Shown here piece by piece: positions 36,545-45,085 of a stretch of DNA of 64,000 bases. The DNA comes from G963665085 sp963665085 (lineage in GTDB: Bacteria; Bacteroidota; Bacteroidia; Bacteroidales; JAAAOM01): the NCBI GenBank assembly GCA_963665085.2, contig CAXXXS010000001.1:682001-746000 (forward strand). The letters run 5' to 3'. The position numbers and the translations under genes are program-made. Position 1 is the first letter of the stretch. Each line of letters opens with the position of its first letter. Below the pieces are notes generated by a model. That model was not told where the DNA came from, searched no databases, and saw only the letters and a program-made list of their open reading frames with translations.

Positions 36545-37840
36545 TTATTTAATAAGTTCTTTCTCCAATATATTTAAGATATTTTCACTTGCAGATTTTT
36601 GATTAGGAGGTGTTATTACTTCTTTTATAAATTTCATGCGTTCTTCTTTCATAAAATCATTATCATTTAAAACTACGTTAGTAATAAAAGATTCTAACTG
36701 TTCTTTATTCCTTGATTGATAATGCATCGAAATTGCTTTTTTGCCGTATAAACTCCAAGAATTCATTACATCGTCATTTCTAACCATAAATAAACTTGGT
36801 CTCCCCGTATATAAATATTCTGTGATAAATGAACCAGAATCATGTATCATAGCATCAGAGGTTAAAAATAAATCTACATAATCTGAATTTTCATATTGGC
36901 CATTTTCTAAATATTTCCATTTTTGAAAATATTTTTCAGTTTTTTCAATGCCCCAATTAGGAGTATTAAATAATTTCTCTTTTAAAATTGGGTGAGGTTT
37001 AAAGGCTATTTGTAATTTGTCTTTATATTTATTTGCTATTTCTAAAAACACATCATAATATTCTAAAAAATTTGACATCCTATTTAATTCATTCAGTAAA
37101 TGATGAGGAGCCCAAATAATTCTTTTTATTTTTCGATTTTTTATTTTCCATACATCTTTAAAAGATTTTGATCCCATTTCTAAAGGATCACAACCAGGAT
37201 GTCCAGTAATTATTATATTCTCCCCTCTTATTCTTTGAATATTCGATGCAATTGTCTTATGCATATTCGTTTCACCAAAAATTCTCCACACAATATTATG
37301 AAAATTCAAATCATAAAAGTCTTTATTATTAGTAGTCATAATAGCATATGGGACATAACAACTCAATGTATTTTTATAATTGTTTATATGGTATCTTTTA
37401 TCAACAAGATTTTTATATGGGTTAGAATAAAATATTATATCAGGTGAAAAAAAGTCTTTAATATCAAGATATTTATTATTAGTAGAATCATAAGTTTTTA
37501 TTGCATTATATTTTTTCCCCTTAAATAATTTATATGTTTTTTCCATTTCATTTATCATATTGTTTTTTCCATAGTTCACAATTGGACAAATGAATATTTG
37601 AGGTTTAAACTTTGGATGATTATATAATAAGTTATATAATTTGTCGTATTTCCATACAGAAGAAAAAGTTGAAAAAAAAGCAACTTTTATTATATTTTTA
37701 TTTTTTATTTTTTTCTTAATTATAAAAAATCGCCATCTATAAAATATAAAGTAATATCTTGATAAGATTCTATAACAATAATGATATATTTTTTTTGTAG
37801 TATTTATAATTTCCTTTTTATATTTAATATAAAAACTCAT
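36545..37840 (-). CDS. CDP-glycerol/ribitol phosphotransferase-like (TagB/TagF family)
   Basis: A 431-residue protein with a very basic, Tyr-rich N-terminus that may sit at the membrane, and a GT-B-like catalytic half: IIITGHPGCDPLEMG, IIWAPHHLL, IAFKPHPILKEKLF and the C-terminal DAMIHDSGSFITEYLYTGRPSLFM, the SGSxxxEY signature of the family. It would transfer an alditol phosphate to the growing unit. Base composition is markedly more AT-rich than the flanking housekeeping genes, suggesting recent acquisition. Confidence 0.82.
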   Translation of the reverse strand: MSFYIKYKKEIINTTKKIYHYCYRILSRYYFIFYRWRFFIIKKKIKNKNIIKVAFFSTFSSVWKYDKLYNLLYNHPKFKPQIFICPIVNYGKNNMINEMEKTYKLFKGKKYNAIKTYDSTNNKYLDIKDFFSPDIIFYSNPYKNLVDKRYHINNYKNTLSCYVPYAIMTTNNKDFYDLNFHNIVWRIFGETNMHKTIASNIQRIRGENIIITGHPGCDPLEMGSKSFKDVWKIKNRKIKRIIWAPHHLLNELNRMSNFLEYYDVFLEIANKYKDKLQIAFKPHPILKEKLFNTPNWGIEKTEKYFQKWKYLENGQYENSDYVDLFLTSDAMIHDSGSFITEYLYTGRPSLFMVRNDDVMNSWSLYGKKAISMHYQSRNKEQLESFITNVVLNDNDFMKEERMKFIKEVITPPNQKSASENILNILEKELIK

Positions 37841-37843
37841 TTT

Positions 37844-38947
37844 TTATATATATGTATTCAATAAACTAATTATATAATCTATGTTATCTCGGGTTAAAAC
37901 AGGACTCAATGGTAAACTTAATACTTCTTGATGTATTTGCTCAGTTATAGGTAGATATATATCACTAAATGATTTATATGCCATTTGTTTGTGAGGTGGT
38001 ATTGGATAATGAATTAATGTTTGAATATTGTTTTCAAGTAGATATTTCATTAATTTATTTCTTTGTCCATGTCTTATAATAAAAAGATGCCATACATGAT
38101 TTAATTCATTTTCTGGCATTTCAGGCAAATAAATATTTTTATTATTTATATTGTTATAATAATATTTAGCAATATTTCTTCGGACCGAATTTTCTTTATC
38201 TAAATACTTTAATTTAACATTTAAGAAAGCTGCTTGTATTTCATCCATTCGACTATTGTAACCTTGAAACTCATTGATATATTTCTCTCTTGAGCCATAA
38301 TTTCCTAAAGCACGTACTATATCAGCTAATTTAGCATCATTTGTAGTTATAGCGCCAGCATCACCTAATGCTCCCAGATTTTTACCAGGATAAAAGCTAA
38401 ACCCAGCCGCATGCCCTAAAGCTCCTGATTTTTTATTATTCCAAATGGCACCAATTGCTTGAGCATTATCTTCAATTACTATAAGATTATTATCTTTTGC
38501 AATTGCCTCAATTTGTTCTGACCAACAAATTCTGCCATATAAATGAACAAGCAATAAAGCTTTAGTTCGCTTTGTAATACTTTTTTGAAGTAATGAATAA
38601 TTAAGGTTTAAAGTTTCTATTTCAGGTTCAATAAATACTGGTGTTAATTGATTATCCGTAATTGCAAGTATAGTTGCGATATATGTATTGGCAGGGACAA
38701 TAATTTCGTCCCCTTTTTGTAAAACACCTAATTCTATATAGGCTCTTAAAATTAATCTAAGCGCATCAAGCCCATTACCCAAGCCAACTGCATGATCAAC
38801 ACCAATGTAATTTGCCAAATTTTCTTCAAACTGTTTTAATCTTTCTCCTAGAAGATACCATCCAGAATCAACAACTTCTGATGCTACCTGTTTGAGCTCA
38901 TCTGCATATTGCTTATTTATTTCCTTTAAATCTAGAAATTTTATCAT
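37844..38947 (-). CDS. FdtB/QdtB-type sugar aminotransferase (DegT/DnrJ/EryC1)
   Basis: A 367-residue PLP enzyme: FLDLKEINKQYADELKQ, VGLGNGLDALRLIL, EIIVPANTYIATILAI, VIEDNAQAIGA, FSFYPGKNLGALGDAGAITT (PLP lysine in PGKN), and GYNSRMDEIQAAFL. With the ketoisomerases and the acetyltransferase next to it, it probably aminates dTDP-3-keto-6-deoxyhexose to the 3-amino sugar. It overlaps the acetyltransferase gene by 4 bp. Confidence 0.88.
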   Translation of the reverse strand: MIKFLDLKEINKQYADELKQVASEVVDSGWYLLGERLKQFEENLANYIGVDHAVGLGNGLDALRLILRAYIELGVLQKGDEIIVPANTYIATILAITDNQLTPVFIEPEIETLNLNYSLLQKSITKRTKALLLVHLYGRICWSEQIEAIAKDNNLIVIEDNAQAIGAIWNNKKSGALGHAAGFSFYPGKNLGALGDAGAITTNDAKLADIVRALGNYGSREKYINEFQGYNSRMDEIQAAFLNVKLKYLDKENSVRRNIAKYYYNNINNKNIYLPEMPENELNHVWHLFIIRHGQRNKLMKYLLENNIQTLIHYPIPPHKQMAYKSFSDIYLPITEQIHQEVLSLPLSPVLTRDNIDYIISLLNTYI

Positions 38948-39492
38948 TTTAATATTAATTCTCCATCAACAAAATCGTATATATTACCTTCTTTATCTTT
39001 CATATCTATATTTAATATTTTCCCTTCCTTTGTTACGTAACCTTTATGTTTAGAAGGATTTCCATACCATAATGTAAAAGGAGGAATGTCTTTAGTAACT
39101 AGGCTACCTGCACCTATCAATGCATATTTTCCAATATTATGACCTGCAATTATTGTAGAATTTGCTCCAATCGAGGCACCTTCACAAATGATTGTTTTCA
39201 AAAATGAATCAGGATAATGTTTTGATCTTGGTATAAGATCATTGGTAAATGTAACATTTGGACCAATAAAAACATTGTTTTCAATTTTTAACCCATCCCA
39301 TAATTGAACTCCAGATTTTATAGTTACATTATCTCCAATTTCCACCTCATTTTCTATAAAAACATTACAATTTATATTACAATTTTTTCCTATACATGCT
39401 CCTTTAAGTATTACACAATATTGCCATATTTTAGTTCCCTCTCCAACATTTAGTGATTTAACTTCAGAATTTGGATGTATATATATACTCAT
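38944..39492 (-). CDS. FdtC/QdtC-type sugar N-acetyltransferase (hexapeptide repeat)
   Basis: A 182-residue left-handed beta-helix acyltransferase with hexapeptide repeats (GEGTKIWQYCVILKGACIGK, CNVFIENEVEIGDNVTIKSG), the active-site region NVFIGPNVTFTNDLIPRSKH and YALIGAGSLVTKDIPPFTLW at the end. It would acetylate dTDP-3-amino-3,6-dideoxyhexose to give dTDP-Fuc3NAc or dTDP-Qui3NAc. It overlaps both neighbours by 4 bp. Confidence 0.87.
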   Translation of the reverse strand: MSIYIHPNSEVKSLNVGEGTKIWQYCVILKGACIGKNCNINCNVFIENEVEIGDNVTIKSGVQLWDGLKIENNVFIGPNVTFTNDLIPRSKHYPDSFLKTIICEGASIGANSTIIAGHNIGKYALIGAGSLVTKDIPPFTLWYGNPSKHKGYVTKEGKILNIDMKDKEGNIYDFVDGELILK

Positions 39493-39905
39493 TTCTTTAA
39501 TTCATTAAATATAATGTAGTCCCTAATATAATCATCTTCAGAATATTTCTCAGAGGCTAAAACTAAACATATAGAACCTGAAGAGAAATTCAATAACTCT
39601 CTCCATATCCCTGGAACAATATGTAAGCCGTAATAAGGTCTATCTAAATGTATTAACTTTTTGTTAATTCCATCGTCAATTAAAACATCGAAAGAACCAC
39701 TTGCGGGTATAATAAATTGTTGTAACTCTTTATGAGCATGCCCTCCTCTTTCTGCACCTCCAGGCACATCGTATAAATAATATATTCTTTTTATATCAAA
39801 TGGAATATTGATGTAATTTTCAAGAGCAGTAAGATTACCCGCTCTGTTATTTATTTTAGGAAGATAAACTATACTGCAATTATATACGGTTGACAGATTA
39901 TTCAT
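39489..39905 (-). CDS. FdtA/QdtA-type dTDP-4-keto-6-deoxyglucose ketoisomerase (cupin)
   Basis: A 138-residue WxcM-like cupin with RGGHAHKELQQFIIPASGSF, in which both histidines of the catalytic HxH are present (His56, His58), and GLHIVPGIWRELLNFSSGS. It isomerises the 4-keto to the 3-keto sugar for the aminotransferase. It is a tandem paralogue of the gene directly upstream, with an 8 bp overlap. Confidence 0.87.
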   Translation of the reverse strand: MNNLSTVYNCSIVYLPKINNRAGNLTALENYINIPFDIKRIYYLYDVPGGAERGGHAHKELQQFIIPASGSFDVLIDDGINKKLIHLDRPYYGLHIVPGIWRELLNFSSGSICLVLASEKYSEDDYIRDYIIFNELKK

Positions 39906-40317
39906 TTCCTCGATATTTTTTATAATAAATAAAATCTCTTATATAATCATTTTCATCGTAATTAGTTGAAGAAACCACTAAAACAACTGAGTTAGTTGAA
40001 AAATTATCCATATATCTCCATAAGCCGGAGGGTACAAATAATCCATAGTAAGAACGATTCAAATGATATCTTTGAGTAGTTTCTCCATCATTTATTTCAA
40101 TATCAAGACTTCCGGAAAGTGCGATAATAAATTCATTTTGCTTTCTAAATGCGTGCCCTCCCCGAATTTGCCCTCCTGGAACATCATAAATCCAATATAC
40201 CCTCTTTATTGCAAAAGGAATATGATTTTGCTCCTCAAAAAATGACAAATTACCTCTTTCATCTTCAATTTTTGGTAATTCTATTAATCTTACTTCACTA
40301 ATTTTGCCTAATGACAT
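39898..40317 (-). CDS. FdtA-like cupin with altered active site
   Basis: A 139-residue paralogue of the next gene: YWIYDVPGGQIRGGHAFRKQ, then FIIALSGSLDIEINDGE and GLFVPSGLWRYMDNFS. The second histidine of the HxH motif is Phe (His55-Ala-Phe57), so the ketoisomerase reaction may be changed or lost. The two cupins may form a heteromer, or one may make the other stereoisomer. It is the second gene of the operon after Wzz. Confidence 0.82.
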   Translation of the reverse strand: MSLGKISEVRLIELPKIEDERGNLSFFEEQNHIPFAIKRVYWIYDVPGGQIRGGHAFRKQNEFIIALSGSLDIEINDGETTQRYHLNRSYYGLFVPSGLWRYMDNFSTNSVVLVVSSTNYDENDYIRDFIYYKKYRGNE

Positions 40318-40384
40318 TTTTTTTATTTAGAACCAATAATCTGTGCTAATAAAACTCCTTTAAATACACAATTGAAAATATTAA

Positions 40385-41518
40385 CTATTGGTATATTTTG
40401 TAAATTTTAAAAATTTTTTTTATCACAATCAAACCAACTCCAACAATCCCCCCTACAAAAATCATCACGACCATTATCAACGATTTCTTTGGCTTACTCC
40501 TCTCCAACGGGACCTTCACCTCATTCACTACCTTAAAAACCGGCGTCTTCTCCTGCACTTCAATCTTTGCCTGCTCATATTGCTGAGCCAAACCATTATA
40601 AACATTAAATGCTAAATCATATTCTGCTTGCAACCTTTCTTCTTCTGTTTGAGCTTTTGCAGTTATAACATTCATGTTTCTATCTCTAAAGCTCGCCAAT
40701 TTATCCTGGGCTTTTTGGAAACGTTTTTCAGCTTGAGCATATTGTCCTTCAATAAATTTTAGATCGGTTGTAGCTTTCTCTGTTTGATAGGCAATAATAT
40801 ATTCTGTTAAATCATCAAGAGCCAGACTTGTTACCTCTGCTGAGGCATTCGGATCGGGTAGTTCTGTTCCCAGGTTTAAGATACCTGTTTTCTCATCAAG
40901 ATTTATTGTAATACGCTCTGATAGATTCTTTATTATATCTTGTTCTTTTCTGGTAAGTTTTAATGGCTTTTCCTGTGCTTCTATCTTTTGAATTAATTCA
41001 TCTTTAAACACCTTTTCTTCAGGTAATCTTCCTTTAAATAAAACCAAAATTTTGCCAGGAAGTCCTATTGTAAATCCCATTATGTGATTAACTAATGAAG
41101 GTTTATCAACCTCATTAAAATATTCACCCAATGTATAAGTGGCATCCAATTCTTCAAAATAAACAGGTTGCCGGGCAAGTTTTACCAAAAATGAGGTACT
41201 ATTAATTATATTAGGGAATAACTCCGGACTTAATATATCTCCCGATTCAGTTCCTCCCAGACTTATACCGGCCAAACCACTTACCTGGGATAACAATCCA
41301 GAAGCAGTACTCCCTCCACTATTATCTTCCATGATAAATGTTGTCTCAGCTTTATATTCTTTCTTACTCCCAAAAGCAATAATCAATCCCAGCACAAAAA
41401 ATACAGCTACAACCTTTAGAATAAATCTTCGTTCTGCCCATATCTTAAGTGCCACTTCTATCAGATCGATTTCGTCTTCTGAGGTTTGTCTTTTTTCTAT
41501 ATCTGTTTGTTCTGTCAT
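40385..41518 (-). CDS. Wzz-type chain-length determinant
   Basis: A 377-residue protein with a cytoplasmic N-terminus, a first membrane segment (ILKVVAVFFVLGLIIAFGS, about 35-53), a periplasmic coiled-coil-rich domain (about 55-340), and a second membrane segment preceded by the proline-rich VPLERSKPKKS. This is the Wzz/FepE topology that sets polysaccharide length with Wzy. It has no tyrosine kinase domain. It is the first gene of the leftward operon. Confidence 0.88.
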   Translation of the reverse strand: MTEQTDIEKRQTSEDEIDLIEVALKIWAERRFILKVVAVFFVLGLIIAFGSKKEYKAETTFIMEDNSGGSTASGLLSQVSGLAGISLGGTESGDILSPELFPNIINSTSFLVKLARQPVYFEELDATYTLGEYFNEVDKPSLVNHIMGFTIGLPGKILVLFKGRLPEEKVFKDELIQKIEAQEKPLKLTRKEQDIIKNLSERITINLDEKTGILNLGTELPDPNASAEVTSLALDDLTEYIIAYQTEKATTDLKFIEGQYAQAEKRFQKAQDKLASFRDRNMNVITAKAQTEEERLQAEYDLAFNVYNGLAQQYEQAKIEVQEKTPVFKVVNEVKVPLERSKPKKSLIMVVMIFVGGIVGVGLIVIKKIFKIYKIYQ

Positions 41519-41526
41519 TATTTATT

Positions 41527-41776
41527 TTTGATTGTGGATTGTTGATTTATGAAGTTATCTTTCACTTCTTCAATCTGCAATCTCTTCGATTTCTGATTGA
41601 TGATCGGCGATTTAAGATTTTTGAAGTATGGGAATTGCTCCTCACTACATCAATCTTCAATCATAAATCATCATTCTTAATTCTCCTTGATTTTTGAATG
41701 TTGAATGTTGATTGCTGATTTTTGAAGTATCCTTAAACTTCTTCAATCAAAAATCGCCGTTCTTCAATCTTCAATC
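41527..41776. repeat. palindromic 7-nt-periodic repeats, three copies
   Basis: Three copies (about 41527-41583, 41586-41684, 41689-41776). The left arm runs in 7-nt steps of TGATTGT-like words and ends TGATTTTTGAAGTA. The right arm is an imperfect complement built from AATC-spaced words such as AATCTTCAATC, so each copy can fold into a long imperfect hairpin. Confidence 0.75.
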
Positions 41777-42133
41777 ATTCCTGTTCTTTTCCGCTGTTAT
41801 TATACTCTTTACAAAAATGGAAATTAATTCATTATTTTCTTTTAATGCTTTTTCTATTTCTTCTTTTGTCTTAAATAATTTAGCTTTTTCTAAAATCCTC
41901 AAATTTACAAATGTCTCTCTTAATTCCTTAAGACAAATCTTCATTTTATGAACAAAATCTTTTCTTGACTCACCTGCCTGTGCCTCTCCGTAATTTAAAG
42001 CAGGCGAAGTTCCTGAACGAATAATTTGATTAGCCAAATGTTTGCCTGCAACTGTATGGGGCGTATTATCTGCAATCCTAATAATCATTACAGAAAAATT
42101 AATCAGTCTTTCTTCAAGATCGTTTTTGTTCAT
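41771..42133 (-). CDS. four-helix-bundle protein (23S rRNA intervening-sequence family)
   Basis: A 120-residue protein of the TIGR02436 family: FSVMIIRIADNTPHTVAGKH, ANQIIRSGTSPALNYGEAQ, RKDFVHKMKICLKELRET and NLRILEKAKLF. Members are encoded in 23S rRNA intervening sequences or lie free in Bacteroidota genomes, and are related to the Avd accessory protein of diversity-generating retroelements; the free forms have no assigned role. It is flanked directly by palindromic repeats, and its 3' third is found again twice nearby. Confidence 0.9.
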   Translation of the reverse strand: MNKNDLEERLINFSVMIIRIADNTPHTVAGKHLANQIIRSGTSPALNYGEAQAGESRKDFVHKMKICLKELRETFVNLRILEKAKLFKTKEEIEKALKENNELISIFVKSIITAEKNRND

Positions 42134-42139
42134 AGTGCC

Positions 42140-42419
42140 TTTTGATTTATGAATGTTGAATGTTGATTTTCGAAGTTTTTCTTAAACTTCTACATTCTAA
42201 AATCTTCAATCATCACTCTTAATTCTCTTTTATTTTAGATTGTTGATTGATGAATGCTGATTTTTGAAGTTATGCTTTTCTTCCACTTCTGCAATCTGAA
42301 ATCATCATTCTTAATTCTTCAATCTCTTATATTTTTGATTGTTGAATGTTGATCTATGATTTTTGAAGTTTTATGGTACTTCTTAAATCAAAAATCACCG
42401 TTCATCATTCTTCAATCTT
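42140..42419. repeat. palindromic 7-nt-periodic repeats, three copies
   Basis: Copies at about 42140-42225, 42236-42326 and 42335-42419, all in the same orientation as the cluster at 41527. They fill the whole gap between the four-helix-bundle gene and the MNT gene. Confidence 0.75.
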
Positions 42420-42722
42420 TTATTTCTTATACACCAAAATACCAACCCGATTAATATGATCTTTTAAATCCTTATTTTCTATTTGTTGAAAAATCGAGAC
42501 ATCAAATTTATAGGGAAAATCAAGATCATCAAGTTTATTATCAATTAAATTTAATAGATGCAGGTCTAAGTTAACGCCTTTAATTGTTAAATCTATATCG
42601 GAGCCAGGCTTGCTATTTCCTTTTGCTCTTGATCCATATAAAATCACCTCATCAATCTCTTTGAATTTTGAAAAGACCAAATTAATTTTTTGAAGTTCAT
42701 TTTCTTTTAATCTTGCACCCAT
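42420..42722 (-). CDS. MNT-type nucleotidyltransferase (HI0073-like)
   Basis: A 100-residue minimal nucleotidyltransferase with the signature YGSRAKGNSKPGSDIDLTI (GS near residue 30, two catalytic Asp). It pairs with the HEPN-type protein encoded one base upstream. In known MNT-HEPN systems the MNT antitoxin AMPylates and silences the HEPN ribonuclease. The gene ends right against a palindromic repeat. Confidence 0.88.
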   Translation of the reverse strand: MGARLKENELQKINLVFSKFKEIDEVILYGSRAKGNSKPGSDIDLTIKGVNLDLHLLNLIDNKLDDLDFPYKFDVSIFQQIENKDLKDHINRVGILVYKK

Positions 42723-42723
42723 A

Positions 42724-43137
42724 TCACAAAAAAGTCTCCATCTTTTTTTCTAAATCGAGGAATAATTTATTGTACACATTAAAAACTGCGTTTACAATTT
42801 CTGTAGCAGTTTCCTCATTATATGTATGAACTGTTTTGTTCCTACTTTTAAACATATCCATCCAGACTTCACCTTCCTCTATTATTCCTGCACTAAATGC
42901 CTCTCGAATAGCATCCCTTGAACCTGTGATTAATTGACTCCCCTGATATACCATATAATCTTTTAAAACATTCCAACTCAATTCATACGTATATTCAAAA
43001 GCTTTTATGAGTCCCTGTTCTTCCAATTCTGTTAATTCACCCTTTTGAATAAATTTCTGAAGCTGAGAAAGAGCCTTTTTGTAATTGGAAAATCGTTGTT
43101 TCCAACGTATATCATCGCTTTTATATGTCTCTTCCAT
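42724..43137 (-). CDS. HEPN-type nucleotidyltransferase-binding protein (HI0074-like)
   Basis: A 137-residue helical protein: WKQRFSNYKKALSQLQKFIQ, ELTELEEQGLIKAFEYTYEL, SRDAIREAFSAGII and MFKSRNKTVHTYNEETA. The last carries the R-x4-H motif (Arg about 99, His about 104) and tyrosine of HEPN RNases. It is the probable toxin of the pair, with the MNT gene starting one base downstream. Confidence 0.87.
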   Translation of the reverse strand: MEETYKSDDIRWKQRFSNYKKALSQLQKFIQKGELTELEEQGLIKAFEYTYELSWNVLKDYMVYQGSQLITGSRDAIREAFSAGIIEEGEVWMDMFKSRNKTVHTYNEETATEIVNAVFNVYNKLFLDLEKKMETFL

Positions 43138-43169
43138 CTTTTATGTTCTTTATCCCTGGTAAAAACCAT

Positions 43170-43353
43170 TTGATTTCTGAGTTACGAATGCTGATTTATG
43201 ATTTTTGAAGTATCCTTGAACTTCTGCAATCTAAAATCGCCAATCATCATTCTTAATTCTCTTATATTTTTGATTGTTGAATGTTGATTAATGATTTTTG
43301 AAGTATTTCTTCCACTTCTTAAATCAAAAATCACCGTTCTTCAATCTTCAATC
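43170..43353. repeat. palindromic 7-nt-periodic repeats, two copies
   Basis: Copies at about 43170-43260 and 43270-43353. The second runs directly into a four-helix-bundle gene fragment, exactly as the third copy at 41689 runs into the intact gene. Confidence 0.75.
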
Positions 43354-43505
43354 ATTCCTATTCTTTTCCGCTGTTATTATACTTTTTAACAAAAATGGAA
43401 ATTAACTCATTATTTTCTTTTAATACTTTTTCTATTTCTTCTTTTGACTTAAATAATTTAGCTTTTTCTAAAATCCTCAAATTTACAAATGTCTCTCTTA
43501 ATTCC
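43354..43505 (-). pseudogene. 3' fragment of the four-helix-bundle gene, first copy
   Basis: It is almost identical to the last 48 codons of the gene at 41771 (from RETFVNLRILEKAKLFKSKE to the end, with a frame change near the stop). It has no start. At its upstream edge the gene sequence joins a palindromic repeat through the shared word CTTAATTC. Confidence 0.87.
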
Positions 43506-43590
43506 CTTTTATTTTAGATTGTTGATTGCTGATTTTTGAAGTTTTCTTGAACTTCTTCAATCAGAAATCGTCATTCTTCATTCTTAAATC
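43506..43590. repeat. palindromic 7-nt-periodic repeat, one copy
   Basis: One copy between the four-helix-bundle fragment and the AlbA_2 gene; the left arm begins ATTGTTGATTGCTGATTTTT. Confidence 0.7.
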
Positions 43591-43606
43591 TTCTCTTATT
43601 TTTAAA

Positions 43607-44761
43607 CTATTCTCTTACCATTTTTACACGAAAGACACCCGCATCATATAAAAATTCGGGTTCCTTTTTCCCTTCTTTCTTTAATTGAGAAATAACTTTT
43701 AGTGTCCCACTCCCCCAATTTTCAAACAATCCACTCATATAAAAAACTTTTGCTATAAGTTTATTTCCAGGTTTTGATACATGGTGCCTATATAATTTTT
43801 CAAGCGTTATAGTTGGTTCAAAAAGGGTTCCGGGATTCTGAAACTGGATAAACCCGGGTCTGATTTCGACCGTGTTTTTAATCCCTTCCCTATAATTTTT
43901 ATGTACTATCATATTGGTTAAAAGTTCCCTGATTACTGTTGTGGGAAATTCATATTTTTCTTGTGAATATGCACCTTCTTTTAATAAGGAACTTTTTATG
44001 GAAGATAAAATAAAACTATAAACAAGTTCAAAATTCTCTAACAGGCTTTTGTTATATTCTTTATGGTTTAAAATTTCATCATAGCCCTCATCTTCATTGA
44101 ACAAACCACATTTGATCTCAAAATTGCCTTCAAAAAATTTTGATGGTTTTTTCCCAAATAATAATATGGCTGCATTTGTAAGTTGCCCTTCTATAATTAA
44201 TCCTAACTTCTCCAGCAAAACTTCTATGGGCAAAAACAAACTTTCATTAAGGTTGCGCAATGAATTAGCTTTCTCAATAAAAGCCAACACCTTATTCTCG
44301 TCAATATCCTCTATTGAAGCCTTATTTGCTATTTGATAGTCAAATCCATAACCATTTAACCTTTGTTGCAATAGATATTCATAACCATCCCTGTCTATTT
44401 TGTGGTTTGATGCCCCCACCCTTTTAAATGGCCTTCCGTATGCCAAATGAGGTTTTAACGGGCTTTCTTCTATAACAATGGCTACACATGTTTTACCTTC
44501 AAAGGTAATTTTCTCAACTGTGGGATAAAGTTTTGGCTCTGTATTTAACTGAACGGCATTTGAAATATTTTTTAGAGTATCATCTGTGACTTGTTGACCT
44601 AGAATTTTTCCATCGTCATCAACACAAAAAAACAAATACCCTCCTTTTGTGTTAGCAAATGCACACAATGTTTCTGTTGCATCACGTAGTGATGCAGTAG
44701 ATTTTTTAAATTCAACTGTTTCTGACTCTCCTTTTGAGATTATTTTTAAGTACTCGTCCAT
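43607..44761 (-). CDS. AlbA_2/Schlafen-type putative DNA-binding ATPase-like regulator
   Basis: A 384-residue protein with an N-terminal AlbA_2 domain (GESETVEFKKSTASL, CAFANTKGGYLFFCVDDDGK, HLAYGRPFKRVGASNHKIDR), a middle domain, and a C-terminal GHKL-like HATPase region (PTTVIRELLTNMIVHKNYRE with the N-box Asn, ending FENWGSGTLKVISQLKKEG). Such proteins are common accessory genes, sometimes linked to defence. It stands alone between repeat clusters. Confidence 0.85.
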   Translation of the reverse strand: MDEYLKIISKGESETVEFKKSTASLRDATETLCAFANTKGGYLFFCVDDDGKILGQQVTDDTLKNISNAVQLNTEPKLYPTVEKITFEGKTCVAIVIEESPLKPHLAYGRPFKRVGASNHKIDRDGYEYLLQQRLNGYGFDYQIANKASIEDIDENKVLAFIEKANSLRNLNESLFLPIEVLLEKLGLIIEGQLTNAAILLFGKKPSKFFEGNFEIKCGLFNEDEGYDEILNHKEYNKSLLENFELVYSFILSSIKSSLLKEGAYSQEKYEFPTTVIRELLTNMIVHKNYREGIKNTVEIRPGFIQFQNPGTLFEPTITLEKLYRHHVSKPGNKLIAKVFYMSGLFENWGSGTLKVISQLKKEGKKEPEFLYDAGVFRVKMVRE

Positions 44762-44799
44762 TTACCTTCAAAATGCCAAGCTAAAGCTAGTTTTATTTT

Positions 44800-44928
44800 T
44801 TAAAATCAAAAATCATCGTTCTTCAATCTGCATTCCTTTGATTGTTGATTGTTGAATGTTGATTGCTGATTTTTGAAGTATTTCTTAAACTTCTTAAATC
44901 AAAAATCGCCATTCTTCAATCTTCAATC
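44800..44928. repeat. palindromic 7-nt-periodic repeats, one partial and one full copy
   Basis: A right half at about 44802-44830 and a full copy at about 44838-44928. The full copy runs into the second four-helix-bundle fragment. Confidence 0.72.
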
Positions 44929-45085
44929 CTTCTTATTATTTTCCACTGTTATTATACTTTTTACAAAAATGGAAATTAATTCATTATTTTCTGTTATTAC
45001 TTTGTCTAACTCATTTTCCGACTTAAATAGCTTTGCCTTTTCTAATATTTTTAAATTTATAAATGTTTCTCTTAATTCTCTTTTA
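44929..45085 (-). pseudogene. 3' fragment of the four-helix-bundle gene, second copy
   Basis: It encodes RETFINLKILEKAKLFKSEN, LDKVITENNELISIFVKSII, TVENNKK, a more diverged form of the C-terminal third of the gene at 41771. It has the same upstream breakpoint (after CTTAATTC) as the fragment at 43354. Confidence 0.83.
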
